A DNA stretch of 64,000 nt, taken from Proteiniphilum sp. X52 (GTDB lineage Bacteria; Bacteroidota; Bacteroidia; Bacteroidales; Dysgonomonadaceae). Location: positions 1 to 64,000 of the forward strand of contig NZ_RDSD01000013.1 in NCBI RefSeq assembly GCF_003712195.1, given 5' to 3'. A model generated the notes under the pieces. The model was not told where the DNA came from and made no database searches. It saw only the letters and a list, made by a program, of their open reading frames with translations. Below are positions 8,439-17,820 of the stretch, in pieces (positions within the stretch are counted from its first letter, which is position 1; each line of letters begins with the position of its first letter). The translations under genes and the position numbers were made by a program.

Positions 8439-9557
8439 CTATATAAAACAATTAGCACACACAATGTTCTCCGCATCAATCAACATGTCCCTTAAATAAG
8501 GAGACTTCCGAGTTGCAGCACTTTTCTCATTACGCTTGATTGCATCTAATTTAATTTGTCGAATGCGCTCTGGCTTGATAAGGTCTTCAAGACGTTCACC
8601 CTGAATCCATGTATATCCATCCTTCTCATATTCCACAGCCTTTTTGAATAAATCCGGATGTTGCTCATACAACCAAATCCATTCAATCCGCTGCTGGAAA
8701 AAACAGAAGTAACAACCAGAGCGGCTACGAGCATATTCTCCTATCTGTCCATCTACTGTAAATGGTATTTTCTCATAATACGCAGGAACACCAACTCCAC
8801 TTTCTCGCAATAATTTGAAAATATCATCACGATTCAGATTGTCTTCATGGTCGAGCAATGAAAAATCATCCAAGTTTGAAACCGGATAATTTTTATCTTT
8901 AAGAAACGTAAACATCACTTTATTAAATGTACTGGCATCAATATCTAATAAAGCATTTAACTTTTTCGATAATGTAAACTTATTATCCCTTGGCATCTCC
9001 AAAATCTCTTTTGCCCTTGAAAAAATAACTTTATCTGCAATATTTTGATATAAACCTAAATGAAGTTCTATATTTTCATTTTTGAAGAAATTAGATAATA
9101 TTTCTATACTCCAAATATTCTTGCGAAAAGGAAATATTGATTGAATATTAGGCTTTGTTGATATGTACCCCTCTCTATCCTCATCACCTCGAATTCCAAC
9201 ATAAGAAATTGCCAAATCGTTACCAACGAATTTTTCAAATGGTTCCAATTTGAGTTTTTGTGTACACCAACGAGACTGAACAGAAGGCAAGAAATTCCCA
9301 ACAGACTTCAGGTAATAATCAAATGGCTCAAAATGCGAATTATTAGTGGCTTTTAGACGTTTTATTTCTTTCCCTAAATAATTTTCTATTCTGTTAACTA
9401 AATCAATCGTTTCCTGTAATTCCTTTCCAGTATCAGTGAAATAGTACTCAATATTCAGATCAGGATATTTTTTGTTAAGATAGATAGCTAAAGCTGCACT
9501 ATCTTTCCCGCCTGATATTCCAAGAACATGCCTAACTTTTCTATTGTTATTTTCCAT
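8439..9557 (-). CDS. sspD: SspD/DndC-like PAPS-reductase-family sulfurtransferase
   Basis: This is an ATP-pyrophosphatase (PP-loop) enzyme. In Dnd and Ssp systems the homologue activates and transfers sulfur for phosphorothioate modification of the DNA backbone. The PP-loop SGGKDS is at residues 15-20, followed by FTDTGKE. A WCTQKLK block (C98) and GCYFC (C282, C285) are placed as expected for a 4Fe-4S cluster, and an extra C-terminal CANC pair (C367, C370) may add a ligand site. It overlaps the upstream ATPase gene by 11 bases. The true start is taken as the ATG at 9557 rather than the TTG just before it. BREX type 4 also has a PAPS-reductase protein, but no pglZ or brxL is present, so the Ssp reading is preferred. 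Confidence 0.75.
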   Translation of the reverse strand: MENNNRKVRHVLGISGGKDSAALAIYLNKKYPDLNIEYYFTDTGKELQETIDLVNRIENYLGKEIKRLKATNNSHFEPFDYYLKSVGNFLPSVQSRWCTQKLKLEPFEKFVGNDLAISYVGIRGDEDREGYISTKPNIQSIFPFRKNIWSIEILSNFFKNENIELHLGLYQNIADKVIFSRAKEILEMPRDNKFTLSKKLNALLDIDASTFNKVMFTFLKDKNYPVSNLDDFSLLDHEDNLNRDDIFKLLRESGVGVPAYYEKIPFTVDGQIGEYARSRSGCYFCFFQQRIEWIWLYEQHPDLFKKAVEYEKDGYTWIQGERLEDLIKPERIRQIKLDAIKRNEKSAATRKSPYLRDMLIDAENIVCANCFI

Positions 9558-12500
9558 CAATTTCGTTCTGTAATAAGTCTAACAGCAAAGCGATGTTGGC
9601 ATTCTTATCGTTACTCAACCTGCTTTTTATGTCAGCTTCTAATTCTTTTATTTCTTCCGTCTTACCTTTAGGATAACGTATCGTATGTTTCTGTAAACCC
9701 TTTATAAAAGAAGTAATCTCTAATTTGAAAACTTCCTCAGTATCAAGATTAACGTCGGACTTTGCTAAATTACAAAGATTATCCAATTCATTAATCATAT
9801 CTCGGAAGTTTTCATATAAAACCTTTTCTTCTTCGTCCGAAATAGTATCAAGTGATTTTCCAATCAATACCTGACAAGTTGAACTAATCCATGCGTTACG
9901 AACATCTAACTCTGACATTAAACGCTGGTAGAATACCTTCTGTTTAGGTAGCAGCAGATGTTTTTTCAGCTTTTTGAATCGCTGTTTTAATATTTCTTTG
10001 TATTGAACAAAGGGAACTTCTTCTCCAATAAATTCTGATTGAATAAAATTTTCAATCCTATTTATTAATTCCTCATAAGCAGTTCGTATTTCTCTTACTA
10101 AGGCTTGCAGAGTGTCTATATAGTCCCTTACCAGTTCCGGATTCTTTGCTATCTTTTCTAATGAAATACCCATCGCTTTAGGAAAATCCTCAAAGAAAGT
10201 TTTTTCCGGCTCCTTAGATAAGGCAATAGCATCTCTCAGTATGATAGCCTGTTTAGAAATACGTTTGGTCCTCTTTCCGTATTCAGGTAACTGTGCATAG
10301 AAAATTAAAAATGGCTTTATTAACTCAATTAAACTATCATTGGTGACTGTATCAGCCTCTTCAATATTTAGAAAAGACCTATATGAGTTGAATAAATCCA
10401 ATTTAATACCCGAAATATCAAATGACTTTATCTCAAATGAATCGGGTTGTCTGCTTACTAAGACAAGGGTTTCATCATCTATGCTTGGAATATAACCATT
10501 TTCATCAAATAGGGCATATTCATCACGGCAAATAAACAGAAAAATAGGCAGCCAAAAGTCTATAAATCCTTGCTTTAATTTCAAAGGCTTCTTTTGAAGG
10601 CGTTCAACTAAAACATGTACACCCATTCTTGTAGCTTTGGCATCATATAAAAAACGGATACACTCATCCCATAAAGCATTGAAACTTTCGTCTAAAGGTT
10701 TTGCCAAGGCATAGCCATTATGGATTCCTGTATTTTTCAGCAAGGATAGATATATCGTTTTTTCAGGAGGAAATTTTTCATCAGGAAACCCTAAATTGGG
10801 CTTATCAAAGTTGGACACAAGTGCCTTAATCAAATTTCTACGTGCAGGTTGCATCGCTCCGGAGAGTTTCCCCTTATTGACCATTTCATTTCGGAAAACA
10901 GGCGTTGCCGGATAAGCCCAGTCACATATATCAGACAACTGCCTATTCAGTTGTTTATGACTCTGAATGTGAGCAGTGGAACCATTGCACAACCAAACAG
11001 TTTTGTTGTTGTCAAAAAGTCCCTCAAATACAAGTTCATTTAGTGTTTTCTTATAACGAACAAGCATTTTATCTATTTCCCGCTGTGCAACCTTATCACT
11101 TGGATATTGTCGTTTCACATATTGTATACGTTCCAACTCAATTAATGTATTCCTAATATCCTTGATATTGTCATATAGACAGTATAGAATTGGCTCGTTT
11201 GAATTCTGCGATTGTTGAAGCAGTTCTTGCTTTATATCTTTCTCGGAAAACACAAGATTAACAATGCCATCTGCATCTTCTATAATTTCATTATATGGTT
11301 TTTCCGATATTTTAAATTGAAAAAAACGAGGACAGCCAGTCCTGTAGAAGTGTTCTTTTGCCTGTATATACGGGAAATCAAAATATTTATTCAGATATGG
11401 CACTACGTCCGCAATGTCGTCAATCTCAGCATCTGCAATAGCTTGGTCAATGTCTAAATCTGTTCCTCCAAGCAACTTATAACGTCTGTCATACTTTGTA
11501 AAACTGATTATTTTGAACTGAGAAAGTTTGTCAAGAACTTCTTCAGCATTATTAAAACCAAGACTAAATTTTGAATAATCCACCAAAAAATCTCTGTCAA
11601 TAGTCCCAGAATTAGGCGCAAAGATATTTAATAGTCCGATTGTCTTTATTAGCTTTGTGCCTTCGCTTACATAGTCAACAAGTTCACTTTCAAGTCGCTC
11701 AATTGAATTACGGATAGTTGCCCACTGACTATAATCCTGATTATGCTTCGTTGTCAGAGTAGAATAGTAGTTGTACATCAAATAATCGTACACACAACTT
11801 ATATTATAGAAAGGATTAGTTTTAGTGTCAAAGTCTTCTAATCCTAAATAATCATTCGAATCTACAAATTGAAACAAGGAACGTTCATTTTGACCGTATC
11901 GTTGCAATGCAGAGGTTAAAATAGAAGCTGATAAAATATCGAAAGGAAGAAGTTTTTCAGCTATTGACTTATTAAAATAGTCATTGAGTGGAAATGTCTT
12001 CGAATCTGCAATGCTGTCAAAAAGTTGATTGAAGGTCTTGCCTTTTTTTACCTCTTGCTGTCTTGATGAAATTCGCTCAGCAGCTAACAACAACAACTGT
12101 TCAACAGGCTCATTAAAGGTGATTTCTTTTAATCGCCCTCTAATCTTGTCCCATTCATTTCGTTGCGTTTTTGATAAACCTATGGCATAGTCGTTAAATC
12201 CTTGATGAAGTGTTGTGACAAAAAGTATATTTTTAGAATCATCATTAGCGAACTCTGCTAATTGCTGTATAAAATACAATTCCTTTTCGGGATTATTATT
12301 AGCAGCATATTCAAGGAATTTTCCAAACTCATCAATAGCTATAAGCCATCCTTTTCCTGATTTGCTAATTTCGGTATAGTTCGCCTCTATTTTTTTGAGT
12401 ATATCTCGTGTATTGTAATCTTTATTTTTTAGCCCGAATTCTATAGCAAAGTAATTTAACAAAGAAGTCGATTCTCCAATAATGGGCAAAAACTCAAATC

Positions 12501-12762
12501 CCTTTACACCCTTAAAACTACCATTTAATGGACTAAAATAGTCTTTTTCTCCATTCAGATGATGCTCTAATGCTAATAAGAACGAAGATTTTCCAGTGCC
12601 ATAAGAGCCTACAATATTAAAAGAATGTGTGCCTGTAGTATAGTTTTTGGCTATGTGTGTATAAACCTGCTTTGCATTAGGCGTAGAAATATATTCCAGA
12701 TCTTTATTTAAATCTCGAACAATATTTATTGAGGGGGAATAGTAATATTTAATTTTCGGCAT
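9547..12762 (-). CDS. sspC: SspC-like large P-loop ATPase
   Basis: This is a roughly 1,071-residue ATPase, the energy-using subunit of the proposed DNA-modification complex. From the ATG at 12762 the Walker A motif GSYGTGKSS is at residues 52-60, and Walker B is IAIDEFGKFLE with D144-E145. The long remainder is helical with several predicted coiled-coil stretches and no second enzymatic motif that I can name. The size and P-loop context also recall BrxC/PglY ATPases. The ATG at 12762 was chosen because it leaves a 14-base overlap with the DUF4007 gene; the longer open frame to 12846 would overlap by 98 bases. Neighbouring DUF4007 and PAPS-reductase genes in this exact order match sspB-sspC-sspD. 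The assignment rests on context more than on sequence. Confidence 0.65.
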   Translation of the reverse strand: MPKIKYYYSPSINIVRDLNKDLEYISTPNAKQVYTHIAKNYTTGTHSFNIVGSYGTGKSSFLLALEHHLNGEKDYFSPLNGSFKGVKGFEFLPIIGESTSLLNYFAIEFGLKNKDYNTRDILKKIEANYTEISKSGKGWLIAIDEFGKFLEYAANNNPEKELYFIQQLAEFANDDSKNILFVTTLHQGFNDYAIGLSKTQRNEWDKIRGRLKEITFNEPVEQLLLLAAERISSRQQEVKKGKTFNQLFDSIADSKTFPLNDYFNKSIAEKLLPFDILSASILTSALQRYGQNERSLFQFVDSNDYLGLEDFDTKTNPFYNISCVYDYLMYNYYSTLTTKHNQDYSQWATIRNSIERLESELVDYVSEGTKLIKTIGLLNIFAPNSGTIDRDFLVDYSKFSLGFNNAEEVLDKLSQFKIISFTKYDRRYKLLGGTDLDIDQAIADAEIDDIADVVPYLNKYFDFPYIQAKEHFYRTGCPRFFQFKISEKPYNEIIEDADGIVNLVFSEKDIKQELLQQSQNSNEPILYCLYDNIKDIRNTLIELERIQYVKRQYPSDKVAQREIDKMLVRYKKTLNELVFEGLFDNNKTVWLCNGSTAHIQSHKQLNRQLSDICDWAYPATPVFRNEMVNKGKLSGAMQPARRNLIKALVSNFDKPNLGFPDEKFPPEKTIYLSLLKNTGIHNGYALAKPLDESFNALWDECIRFLYDAKATRMGVHVLVERLQKKPLKLKQGFIDFWLPIFLFICRDEYALFDENGYIPSIDDETLVLVSRQPDSFEIKSFDISGIKLDLFNSYRSFLNIEEADTVTNDSLIELIKPFLIFYAQLPEYGKRTKRISKQAIILRDAIALSKEPEKTFFEDFPKAMGISLEKIAKNPELVRDYIDTLQALVREIRTAYEELINRIENFIQSEFIGEEVPFVQYKEILKQRFKKLKKHLLLPKQKVFYQRLMSELDVRNAWISSTCQVLIGKSLDTISDEEEKVLYENFRDMINELDNLCNLAKSDVNLDTEEVFKLEITSFIKGLQKHTIRYPKGKTEEIKELEADIKSRLSNDKNANIALLLDLLQNEIDGK

Positions 12763-13624
12763 AATAATCATTAAGTACTTCCCATTTATTAATGGCAGAT
12801 TTAAATTGTAGCACTTGAACTCCTGCATTGCTGGAAAAAACCACATTCTTATATCTTTCTGTGATTTTCTCTATTTTGGAATACAAACCGTCTTTGTTTA
12901 ATGCGAAAACAATTCCGGGAGAATTATCCCCAACTTCTAATTCTTTGAAACCGATAGTTTCCATATCGGGGTAAGTGTCAAGTATGGAGAATAAAACAAT
13001 TTCGGCAGGTAGATTCTGCTTGTCTTCATTTGAAATTCGGAATAAGTCAACAAGTCCCTTTTCCCCATATTTTTCCACTCTCAACTTGGTCATAAGTTGC
13101 AGGTCATTGAATATACCTGAATAGACATCCTCCGGCTCAATTCGTCCTTCTGTATTATCTGCTTTTTGATACATTCGTTGTAATACCATAATATCCGTTG
13201 TAATGGTATTTACATTATATGAATTATCTTCTTTAGCAAGAGATTCGATGTATTTATGAAGTTGTTCCAATGTAAACTCTATACGTCCCCTCCTGAAACC
13301 ATTGAAAAATAAACTGTAGATTGAAGCATAGTTTTCTTTTACCAATAGATAGTGAAGCAACCAAATAGAACCAATATCTTCGAGATAGGTATCTTTTCCT
13401 TCATCACCGAAGATATAATGAGCCATTTCTGATAACTCCCATTTATCGTTACATAGTCCAAAGGCTTTCATCCAAAAGCCAATAGCCGATACCATATTTT
13501 TACCAACGCCCAATTCCACAACAGCATTTTCATCGCTGAATTTGCGGCCAGCGACCAAAAAATCATAGCCTTTCTTTAGCCAGAACTGCTTACAGATGAA
13601 CGTTTCATGTCCTGAAAATCTCAT
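12749..13624 (-). CDS. sspB: DUF4007 (SspB-like) protein
   Basis: This is the first gene of the operon, 291 residues. The N-terminus FSGHETF (3-9), then FWLKKGYD and LGVGKNMVSAI (38-48), is the DUF4007 signature as I know it. To my knowledge DUF4007 is the annotation carried by SspB proteins, the nicking component of single-strand phosphorothioation systems. No nuclease motif can be pointed to with confidence here. Only 22 bases separate the coding start from a consensus -7 box on the minus strand. The cysteine desulfurase SspA, normally next door, is absent from this window; a housekeeping IscS/SufS could substitute. Alternatives are another DUF4007-containing defence type. Confidence 0.7.
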   Translation of the reverse strand: MRFSGHETFICKQFWLKKGYDFLVAGRKFSDENAVVELGVGKNMVSAIGFWMKAFGLCNDKWELSEMAHYIFGDEGKDTYLEDIGSIWLLHYLLVKENYASIYSLFFNGFRRGRIEFTLEQLHKYIESLAKEDNSYNVNTITTDIMVLQRMYQKADNTEGRIEPEDVYSGIFNDLQLMTKLRVEKYGEKGLVDLFRISNEDKQNLPAEIVLFSILDTYPDMETIGFKELEVGDNSPGIVFALNKDGLYSKIEKITERYKNVVFSSNAGVQVLQFKSAINKWEVLNDYYAEN

Positions 13625-13651
13625 ATTCTATTTATAGATATATTCAACTTG

Positions 13652-13659
13652 CAAAGATA
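13652..13659 (-). promoter_or_regulatory. -7 box of the Ssp-like operon promoter
   Basis: On the minus strand this reads TATCTTTG, a full match to the Bacteroidetes TAnnTTTG -7 element, 27 bases before the start codon at 13624. A TTG -33 element is not evident at 19-21 bases upstream. All six downstream genes are spaced by 18 bases or less, so this promoter probably drives the whole operon. Confidence 0.6.
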
Positions 13660-13979
13660 GTTTTTTTTGAGGGAATAAGCTAATGCTTTTACGGCTAATT
13701 CTCTAAGCCTTAATATACTGCATGTTAAGTTATTCAAACTTCTCCATAGCCTTATTATTGAGTTTATTACCCTATACAAAATTCTATTGGCGATTACATT
13801 ATCCCACACTTTTCCCTACACAAGTCATCATCCAAAATCATATTTATATTTTCCAGTTTGAATAGCAAAACCGAACGGCAAAAACACCTCGATTTTCAAA
13901 ACGCCCATAGACAACCCTGGACACAAGCATCCACCACCTTAACTCCTTGCTGTCAATTCATTAGTTAGGCTTACTTTCG
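13660..13979. other. Intergenic, no gene seen
   Basis: This is AT-rich sequence between the Ssp-like operon and the conjugative-transposon remnant. No reading frame with family resemblance is visible on either strand. It is the likely junction between two separately acquired segments. Confidence 0.5.
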
Positions 13980-14003
13980 TTCTGCATTAATATTAATGCA
14001 GAA
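13980..14003. repeat. Perfect 24-bp palindrome upstream of CTn remnant
   Basis: TTCTGCATTAAT at 13980-13991 is followed directly by its reverse complement at 13992-14003. It lies 17 bases before the ATG of the DUF4099-like pseudogene. It could be a regulator-binding site or an old element end. Confidence 0.6.
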
Positions 14004-14019
14004 TAAAAACATATTTATT

Positions 14020-15578
14020 ATGTACGAAAAAAAAGTAAAAAATGAAGAGCCTAAAGTCTTTCTGACACAGGGCGAAGATGGCAAACTCAAAATCATCGCA
14101 GGAGAACAGGACGGCAAATTAAAAACGGTCGATCCTAAGAAAGAGAACGCCGACCAGTTTATGAAGATCGACACCAACGGCAATGCGTTGGAGAATTTCT
14201 TCAAGAAGTTTTTGGCACAGTTCAGCCACCCATCGCATACGGGGCGTTTATGCTGTTACTGCATCAGCAGCAGATAAGGTTGCGGCTTTCCTCGACAAAC
14301 TTCGACCACAAAGACAAGGCACTCGACCCGTACCGTGTCAAATTTGACGGTAAGATACGCATAGAGGTTGAGTTTACAGGCAAGTATCAACCTTTAGACC
14401 TGAATAAGCTCAACTGGAAAGAGGTCGAAAAGTTAGGCGTTTCCGGCGAGAACTTGTAAGATGCCCTTAAAGCAATGGTTTACGGGCATAAGTCGCCCGG
14501 ACGGGTCGAAATTAAGCCTGCCATTTAGGGACAGGAGTTTCCCATGCAAGCCCGCTTATCGCTGGAACAGCAGCCGGACGGCAGCATCAAAATCGCTACC
14601 CATCCCAAGCAGGAACAGCCCGATTTTGAAAAACCGTTCATGGGAGTTGTCTTTACCAATCAGGATAAAGAGCAGTTCCAAAAGACAGGGCACGGCGGAC
14701 GGGTATTCGACCTTGAACCCGTAGCCAGAGGCGAAAAAGTGCCTTCGCTTGTTTCCCTTGACAGACTTACCAACCGTTTTGAGGCTATGGCATTGAAGGA
14801 TATTTATATTCCGCAGACCTTGAAAAATGCCCCGCTTTCTCCCAAACAACAGCAAGGACTGAAAGAGGGTAAAGCCGTTTGGATTGAAGGGATGGATAAG
14901 AAAACGAAGCAGGGCGAACAGCCGCAGAAGATTGAACGCTTCGTGCAGTACAACGCCGCCAGTAAAAACTTCGACTTTAAGTTCAGTGATGAACAACGCC
15001 AGCAGTTCAACCAAGAGCGGCGAACAAAACAAGGCGAGAGACAGGCAGAAGGTCATGAACAGAAAATGCCTAAAGCCCGCAAACTCGGTGAGATATGGGT
15101 CTATTCCAAACAGGGCGGCGTTCAACTTTCCCGCGAGGATTTCGATAAGCTGTGCAACAAAGAGCCTGTCTTTGTTAAGGACATGGAATCGCAGAAACCC
15201 AAACAACATGCGGATGCTTCGGGTACGCAGAAAGTTGAAGCTACCGACCAGAAAGGGCAGAAGTACAATGCGTGGGTATGGATTGACGAAAACAGGGGTA
15301 AGGTTCGCCATACCACCAAGCACCCCGATCAGGTACGGGCTATCGAGGCAAAACAGGTAGCGCAGAATACGCAGAACATCAAACCCGCTGCCGAGAGTAA
15401 AACGCAGGTCGCAGTCAATAATGAGGGTAAGACCAACAAAGCGACCAAGCATTCAACCGAACCATTGAAGAAAGGTCAGTCGCAACCCACCGAGAAACAG
15501 GCGGAGAAAAAGGAGCAGAAGCAGGGATAAAAGAAATCTCCTGATGCTCCGAAGAAAGGCAAGGGGCGCAAGATGTAA
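14020..15578 (+). pseudogene. Decayed DUF4099/DUF3945-like conjugative-transposon gene
   Basis: This is the remnant of the DUF4099/DUF3945 protein often found in the excision region of CTnDOT-like elements. The N-terminus starts in frame 1 (MYEKKVKNEEPKVFLTQG). The frame then passes to a short segment around 14240-14320 (VYAVTASAADKVAAFLDKL), and continues in a third frame from about 14310 to the end. In that last frame three stops interrupt otherwise continuous family-like sequence, at 14457-14459, 14526-14528 and 15528-15530. Each fits a single C-to-T change of a Gln codon. The end is basic and low-complexity (KKGKGRKM). Recognisable core: ARLSLEQQPDGS ... FMGVVFTNQDKEQF ... RVFDLEP. At least two frameshifts plus three nonsense codons mean it is not functional. 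Confidence 0.7.
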
Positions 15579-15613
15579 TCTATTATTTCAACCACTAAAA
15601 AATCAATGTTAAA

Positions 15614-15934
15614 ATGAAAATTATAATTGCAGAAAAATCGTCTGTGGCTAAGAGTATAGCAGCCATAGTCAGCGCAAACAATAAAAAAGATGGCTATATA
15701 GAGGGTAACGGGTACGCCGTTACATGGGCTTTCGGGCATTTGGTCGGGCTTGCCATGCCGGAGCATTACGGCATCGAGGGTTTTAAGCGTGAAAACCTGC
15801 CGATACTCCCGAAAGAATTTAAGCTATTGCCCAGTCAGGTGAAAGAAAGCAAGGAATATAAGAATGATCCCGGCGTAATGAAGCAGCTTAAAGTAATCAA
15901 AGAGTTGTTCAATCTTGGGGATGAAATTATTTGA
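15614..15934 (+). pseudogene. Truncated topoisomerase III (TopB/Exc-like) N-terminus
   Basis: This is the first 106 residues of a type IA DNA topoisomerase of the kind carried by Bacteroides conjugative transposons, where Exc helps excision. The TOPRIM start IIIAEKSSVAKSIA and the motif GNGYAVTWAFGHLVGLAMPEHYG are clear. The frame stops immediately after GDEII, exactly where the family continues with a VATDAGREGE-type motif. The rest of the enzyme (about 600 residues) is missing, and 16 bases later an IS481-like element begins at 15951. Nothing on the far side of that element resumes the topoisomerase, so the loss includes a deletion as well as the insertion. Confidence 0.85.
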
Positions 15935-15950
15935 ATTAGTTTCGATTTAA

Positions 15951-17282
15951 TCTGACAGTCAAGGGCAAAAGACTTACATTTGTAATATCACAAACAAAAT
16001 AAGTTTCACCCTTAAAAACTGTCAGAAATGAATACGGAAACAAAATTAATCAAAAACAAGTTAGGTCTGCTAAAATTAGCAGAAGAAATCGTAAGATTCG
16101 ACGGAGTCAATCAGGAAACGTTTCGCAAGCCTGTAAATATTTAGGATACAGTCGCGATACCTTTTACCGCTACAAGGAATTGTTTGAAACAGGTGGCGAG
16201 TTAGGTTTACGGGAAATCAGCCGGCGTAAGCCTATTATCAAAAACCGTATTGAGTTGCATATTGAGCAACGCGTTATTTCTTTTGCCACAGGGAATCCTG
16301 CCTTTGGCCAGGTGCGAGTGTCGAACGAACTGAAAAAGGAAGGAGTATTTATATCCCCCGCGGGAGTCCGCCGTGTATGGCTGCGTAACGAGTTGGAAAC
16401 CTTCAAAAAGCGTTTGAAGGCTCTTGAAGCCAAAGCAGCCCGGGAAGGTCTGGTTCTTACCGAAGCTCAGGTGGCTGCTTTGGAGAAAGCCAAAGAAGAA
16501 AAGGTCTCGAAAGGAGAAATTGAAACCTGTCATCCGGGTTATCTTGGGGCTCAAGACACTTCCCATGTTGGCAATATTAAAGGCGTCGGGCGCATCTATC
16601 AGCAGACTTTTATTGATACTTACGCCAAGGTGGCTGCCGTTAAACTTTATGACCGCAAAGTTGCATTAGTAGCTGCCGATATGCTTAATGACAGGGTAAT
16701 TCCCATGTGCGATCAGTATGGTATCCCTCTTATGAGAATACTTCCCGACAGAGGAACGGAATATTGTGGAGCAAGAGAACATCACGAATATCAGCTCTAT
16801 CTGGCCATTGAAAATATTGACCACACCAAAACAAAAGCAAAAAGCCCTCAAACCAATGGTATATGTGAGCGTTTTCACAGAACTATGCAAGAAGAGTTTT
16901 ATGCTACAGCTTTTCGTAAGAAGATTTACACGACCATTGAGCAACTGCAACAGGATGTGGATATATGGCTACAGTATTACAATAATGAACGGCCTCATTC
17001 AGGCAGATATTGTTTCGGTAAAACGCCCATGCAGACTTGGAGGGAGTCCATCCATCTTGCAAAAGAGAAAATGTTAGACACTCTAAATGAAAATTTTGTG
17101 TCTTTGCAACTGTCGGGTGAAGTGGAAACAGGCTCAGCTGGGGAGCAACCTGTCAGTAATAACCCGACTGGCTGGAATGGCCGAGGGGGCGAAAACACCC
17201 CCCTCTTCCCCTTTGGTTATTCCGGTCATTAATGGCTTAGAAAACCCAATATTGAATACCTAAAAAATGCCCGACTGTCAGA
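15951..17282 (+). mobile_element. IS481-like insertion sequence
   Basis: Inverted repeats TCTGACAGTC at 15951-15960 and GACTGTCAGA at 17273-17282 bound a single transposase gene. The similarity continues further as a GGGCA block separated by two extra bases on the left side. A possible 3-bp TAA duplication flanks it (15948-15950 and 17283-17285). The element sits in the conjugative-transposon remnant, just after the topoisomerase fragment. Confidence 0.75.
16028..17232 (+). pseudogene. IS481-like transposase, N-terminal frameshift
   Basis: This is an integrase-core transposase. The ATG at 16028 opens a family-like N-terminus (MNTETKLIKNKLGLLKLAEE), but that frame ends at 16141-16143. The helix-turn-helix continuation (SGNVSQACKYLGYSRDTFYRYKELFETGG) lies in the frame used from 16105 onward, which stays open to 17232. 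So one -1 (or +2) shift falls at about 16085-16105. The core shows D126 (AQDTSHVG), D190 (ILPDRGTEYCG) and E230 (SPQTNGICERFHR), plus the terminal YYNNERPH motif. A translated product from the downstream frame alone would lack the start of the DNA-binding domain. It could be a programmed frameshift, but decay is simpler. Confidence 0.75.
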
Positions 17283-17329
17283 TAAAGTCTTAGCTAATAC
17301 AGTTTATCGAATGCTTACGTTTTTGAAAT

Positions 17330-17674
17330 TTATCCGATTTTCAATCCATTTTTCACTAATTTGTCCGTAGTCAGTAGGGTTACTTCGTCTTCGTCTACAG
17401 CGCCTAAAATAAGACACTCGCTTTGTATGTTAGCGATTTGTTTTGCAGGAAAGTTCACAACTGCAATGACCTGCTTTCCGATAATTTCACTTGGTGAATA
17501 TAATTTTGTAATTTGTGCAGAAGTTTTCTTAATCCCAAAATCGCCAAAATCAACGGTTATTTTATACGCAGGTTTTATAGCTTCATTAAATATTTCAGCA
17601 CTGACAACCGTTCCTACTCGCATTTCAATTTTTGCGAAGTCGCTCCAACTTATCAATTCGTTATTTTCTTCCAT
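17330..17674 (-). CDS. csaA: CsaA-like tRNA-binding domain protein
   Basis: This 114-residue protein is made of one EMAP/tRNA-binding OB-fold domain. The motifs DFAKIEMRVGTV, then TSAQITKLY and VIAVVNFPAKQIA, followed by SECLILGA, are the CsaA pattern. CsaA is described as an export-related chaperone and binds tRNA as a homodimer. The length is typical for the family (about 110 residues). It is the terminal gene of the cassette-like set at 17330-21190 and is separated from its neighbour by an attC-like structure, so it may be a mobile cassette gene rather than the resident copy. Confidence 0.85.
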   Translation of the reverse strand: MEENNELISWSDFAKIEMRVGTVVSAEIFNEAIKPAYKITVDFGDFGIKKTSAQITKLYSPSEIIGKQVIAVVNFPAKQIANIQSECLILGAVDEDEVTLLTTDKLVKNGLKIG

Positions 17675-17723
17675 TTTCTTTCTTCCATTTGTTCAGGTCG
17701 ATTTAGTAGTTTTGTTACAATGA

Positions 17724-17819
17724 CCACCAACGGTTTGGGGCTTTGCGTTCGGGCGGGAGGCAGAATTTCAGGTTTTTGTGTTATCCCTCCTGACGCAAAT
17801 CCCGTGTTAGGTGCTGGGC
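17724..17819 (-). repeat. attC-like inverted structure 1
   Basis: Between the genes at 17330 and 17821. Outer arms are GCACCTAAC on one side and GTTGGTGG on the other (minus-strand reading). Inner complementary blocks include ACGCAAA with TTTGCGT and CCTCCC with GGGAGG. The layout of outer R-type and inner L-type arms resembles an integron attC site. The left edge reads AGCACCTAAC directly after the stop codon of the preceding gene, as in site 2. Confidence 0.5.
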
Positions 17820-17820
17820 A

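Noticed and set aside
9547-12846. ATPase start at 12846
   Set aside because: It would overlap the DUF4007 gene by 98 bases; the ATG at 12762 leaves a usual 14-base overlap.
4324-13624. BREX type 4 system (PAPS reductase plus large ATPase)
   Set aside because: No PglZ, BrxL or related gene is in the operon, and the DUF4007 gene with this gene order fits Ssp better.
4324-13624. Canonical Dnd phosphorothioation system
   Set aside because: DndC-like chemistry is present, but no DndB, DndD or DndE homologue is seen.
14020-15578. Recoded stop codons (TAA and TAG read as Gln)
   Set aside because: Frameshifts are also present, both TAA and TAG are affected, and neighbouring genes use normal stops, so decay is simpler.
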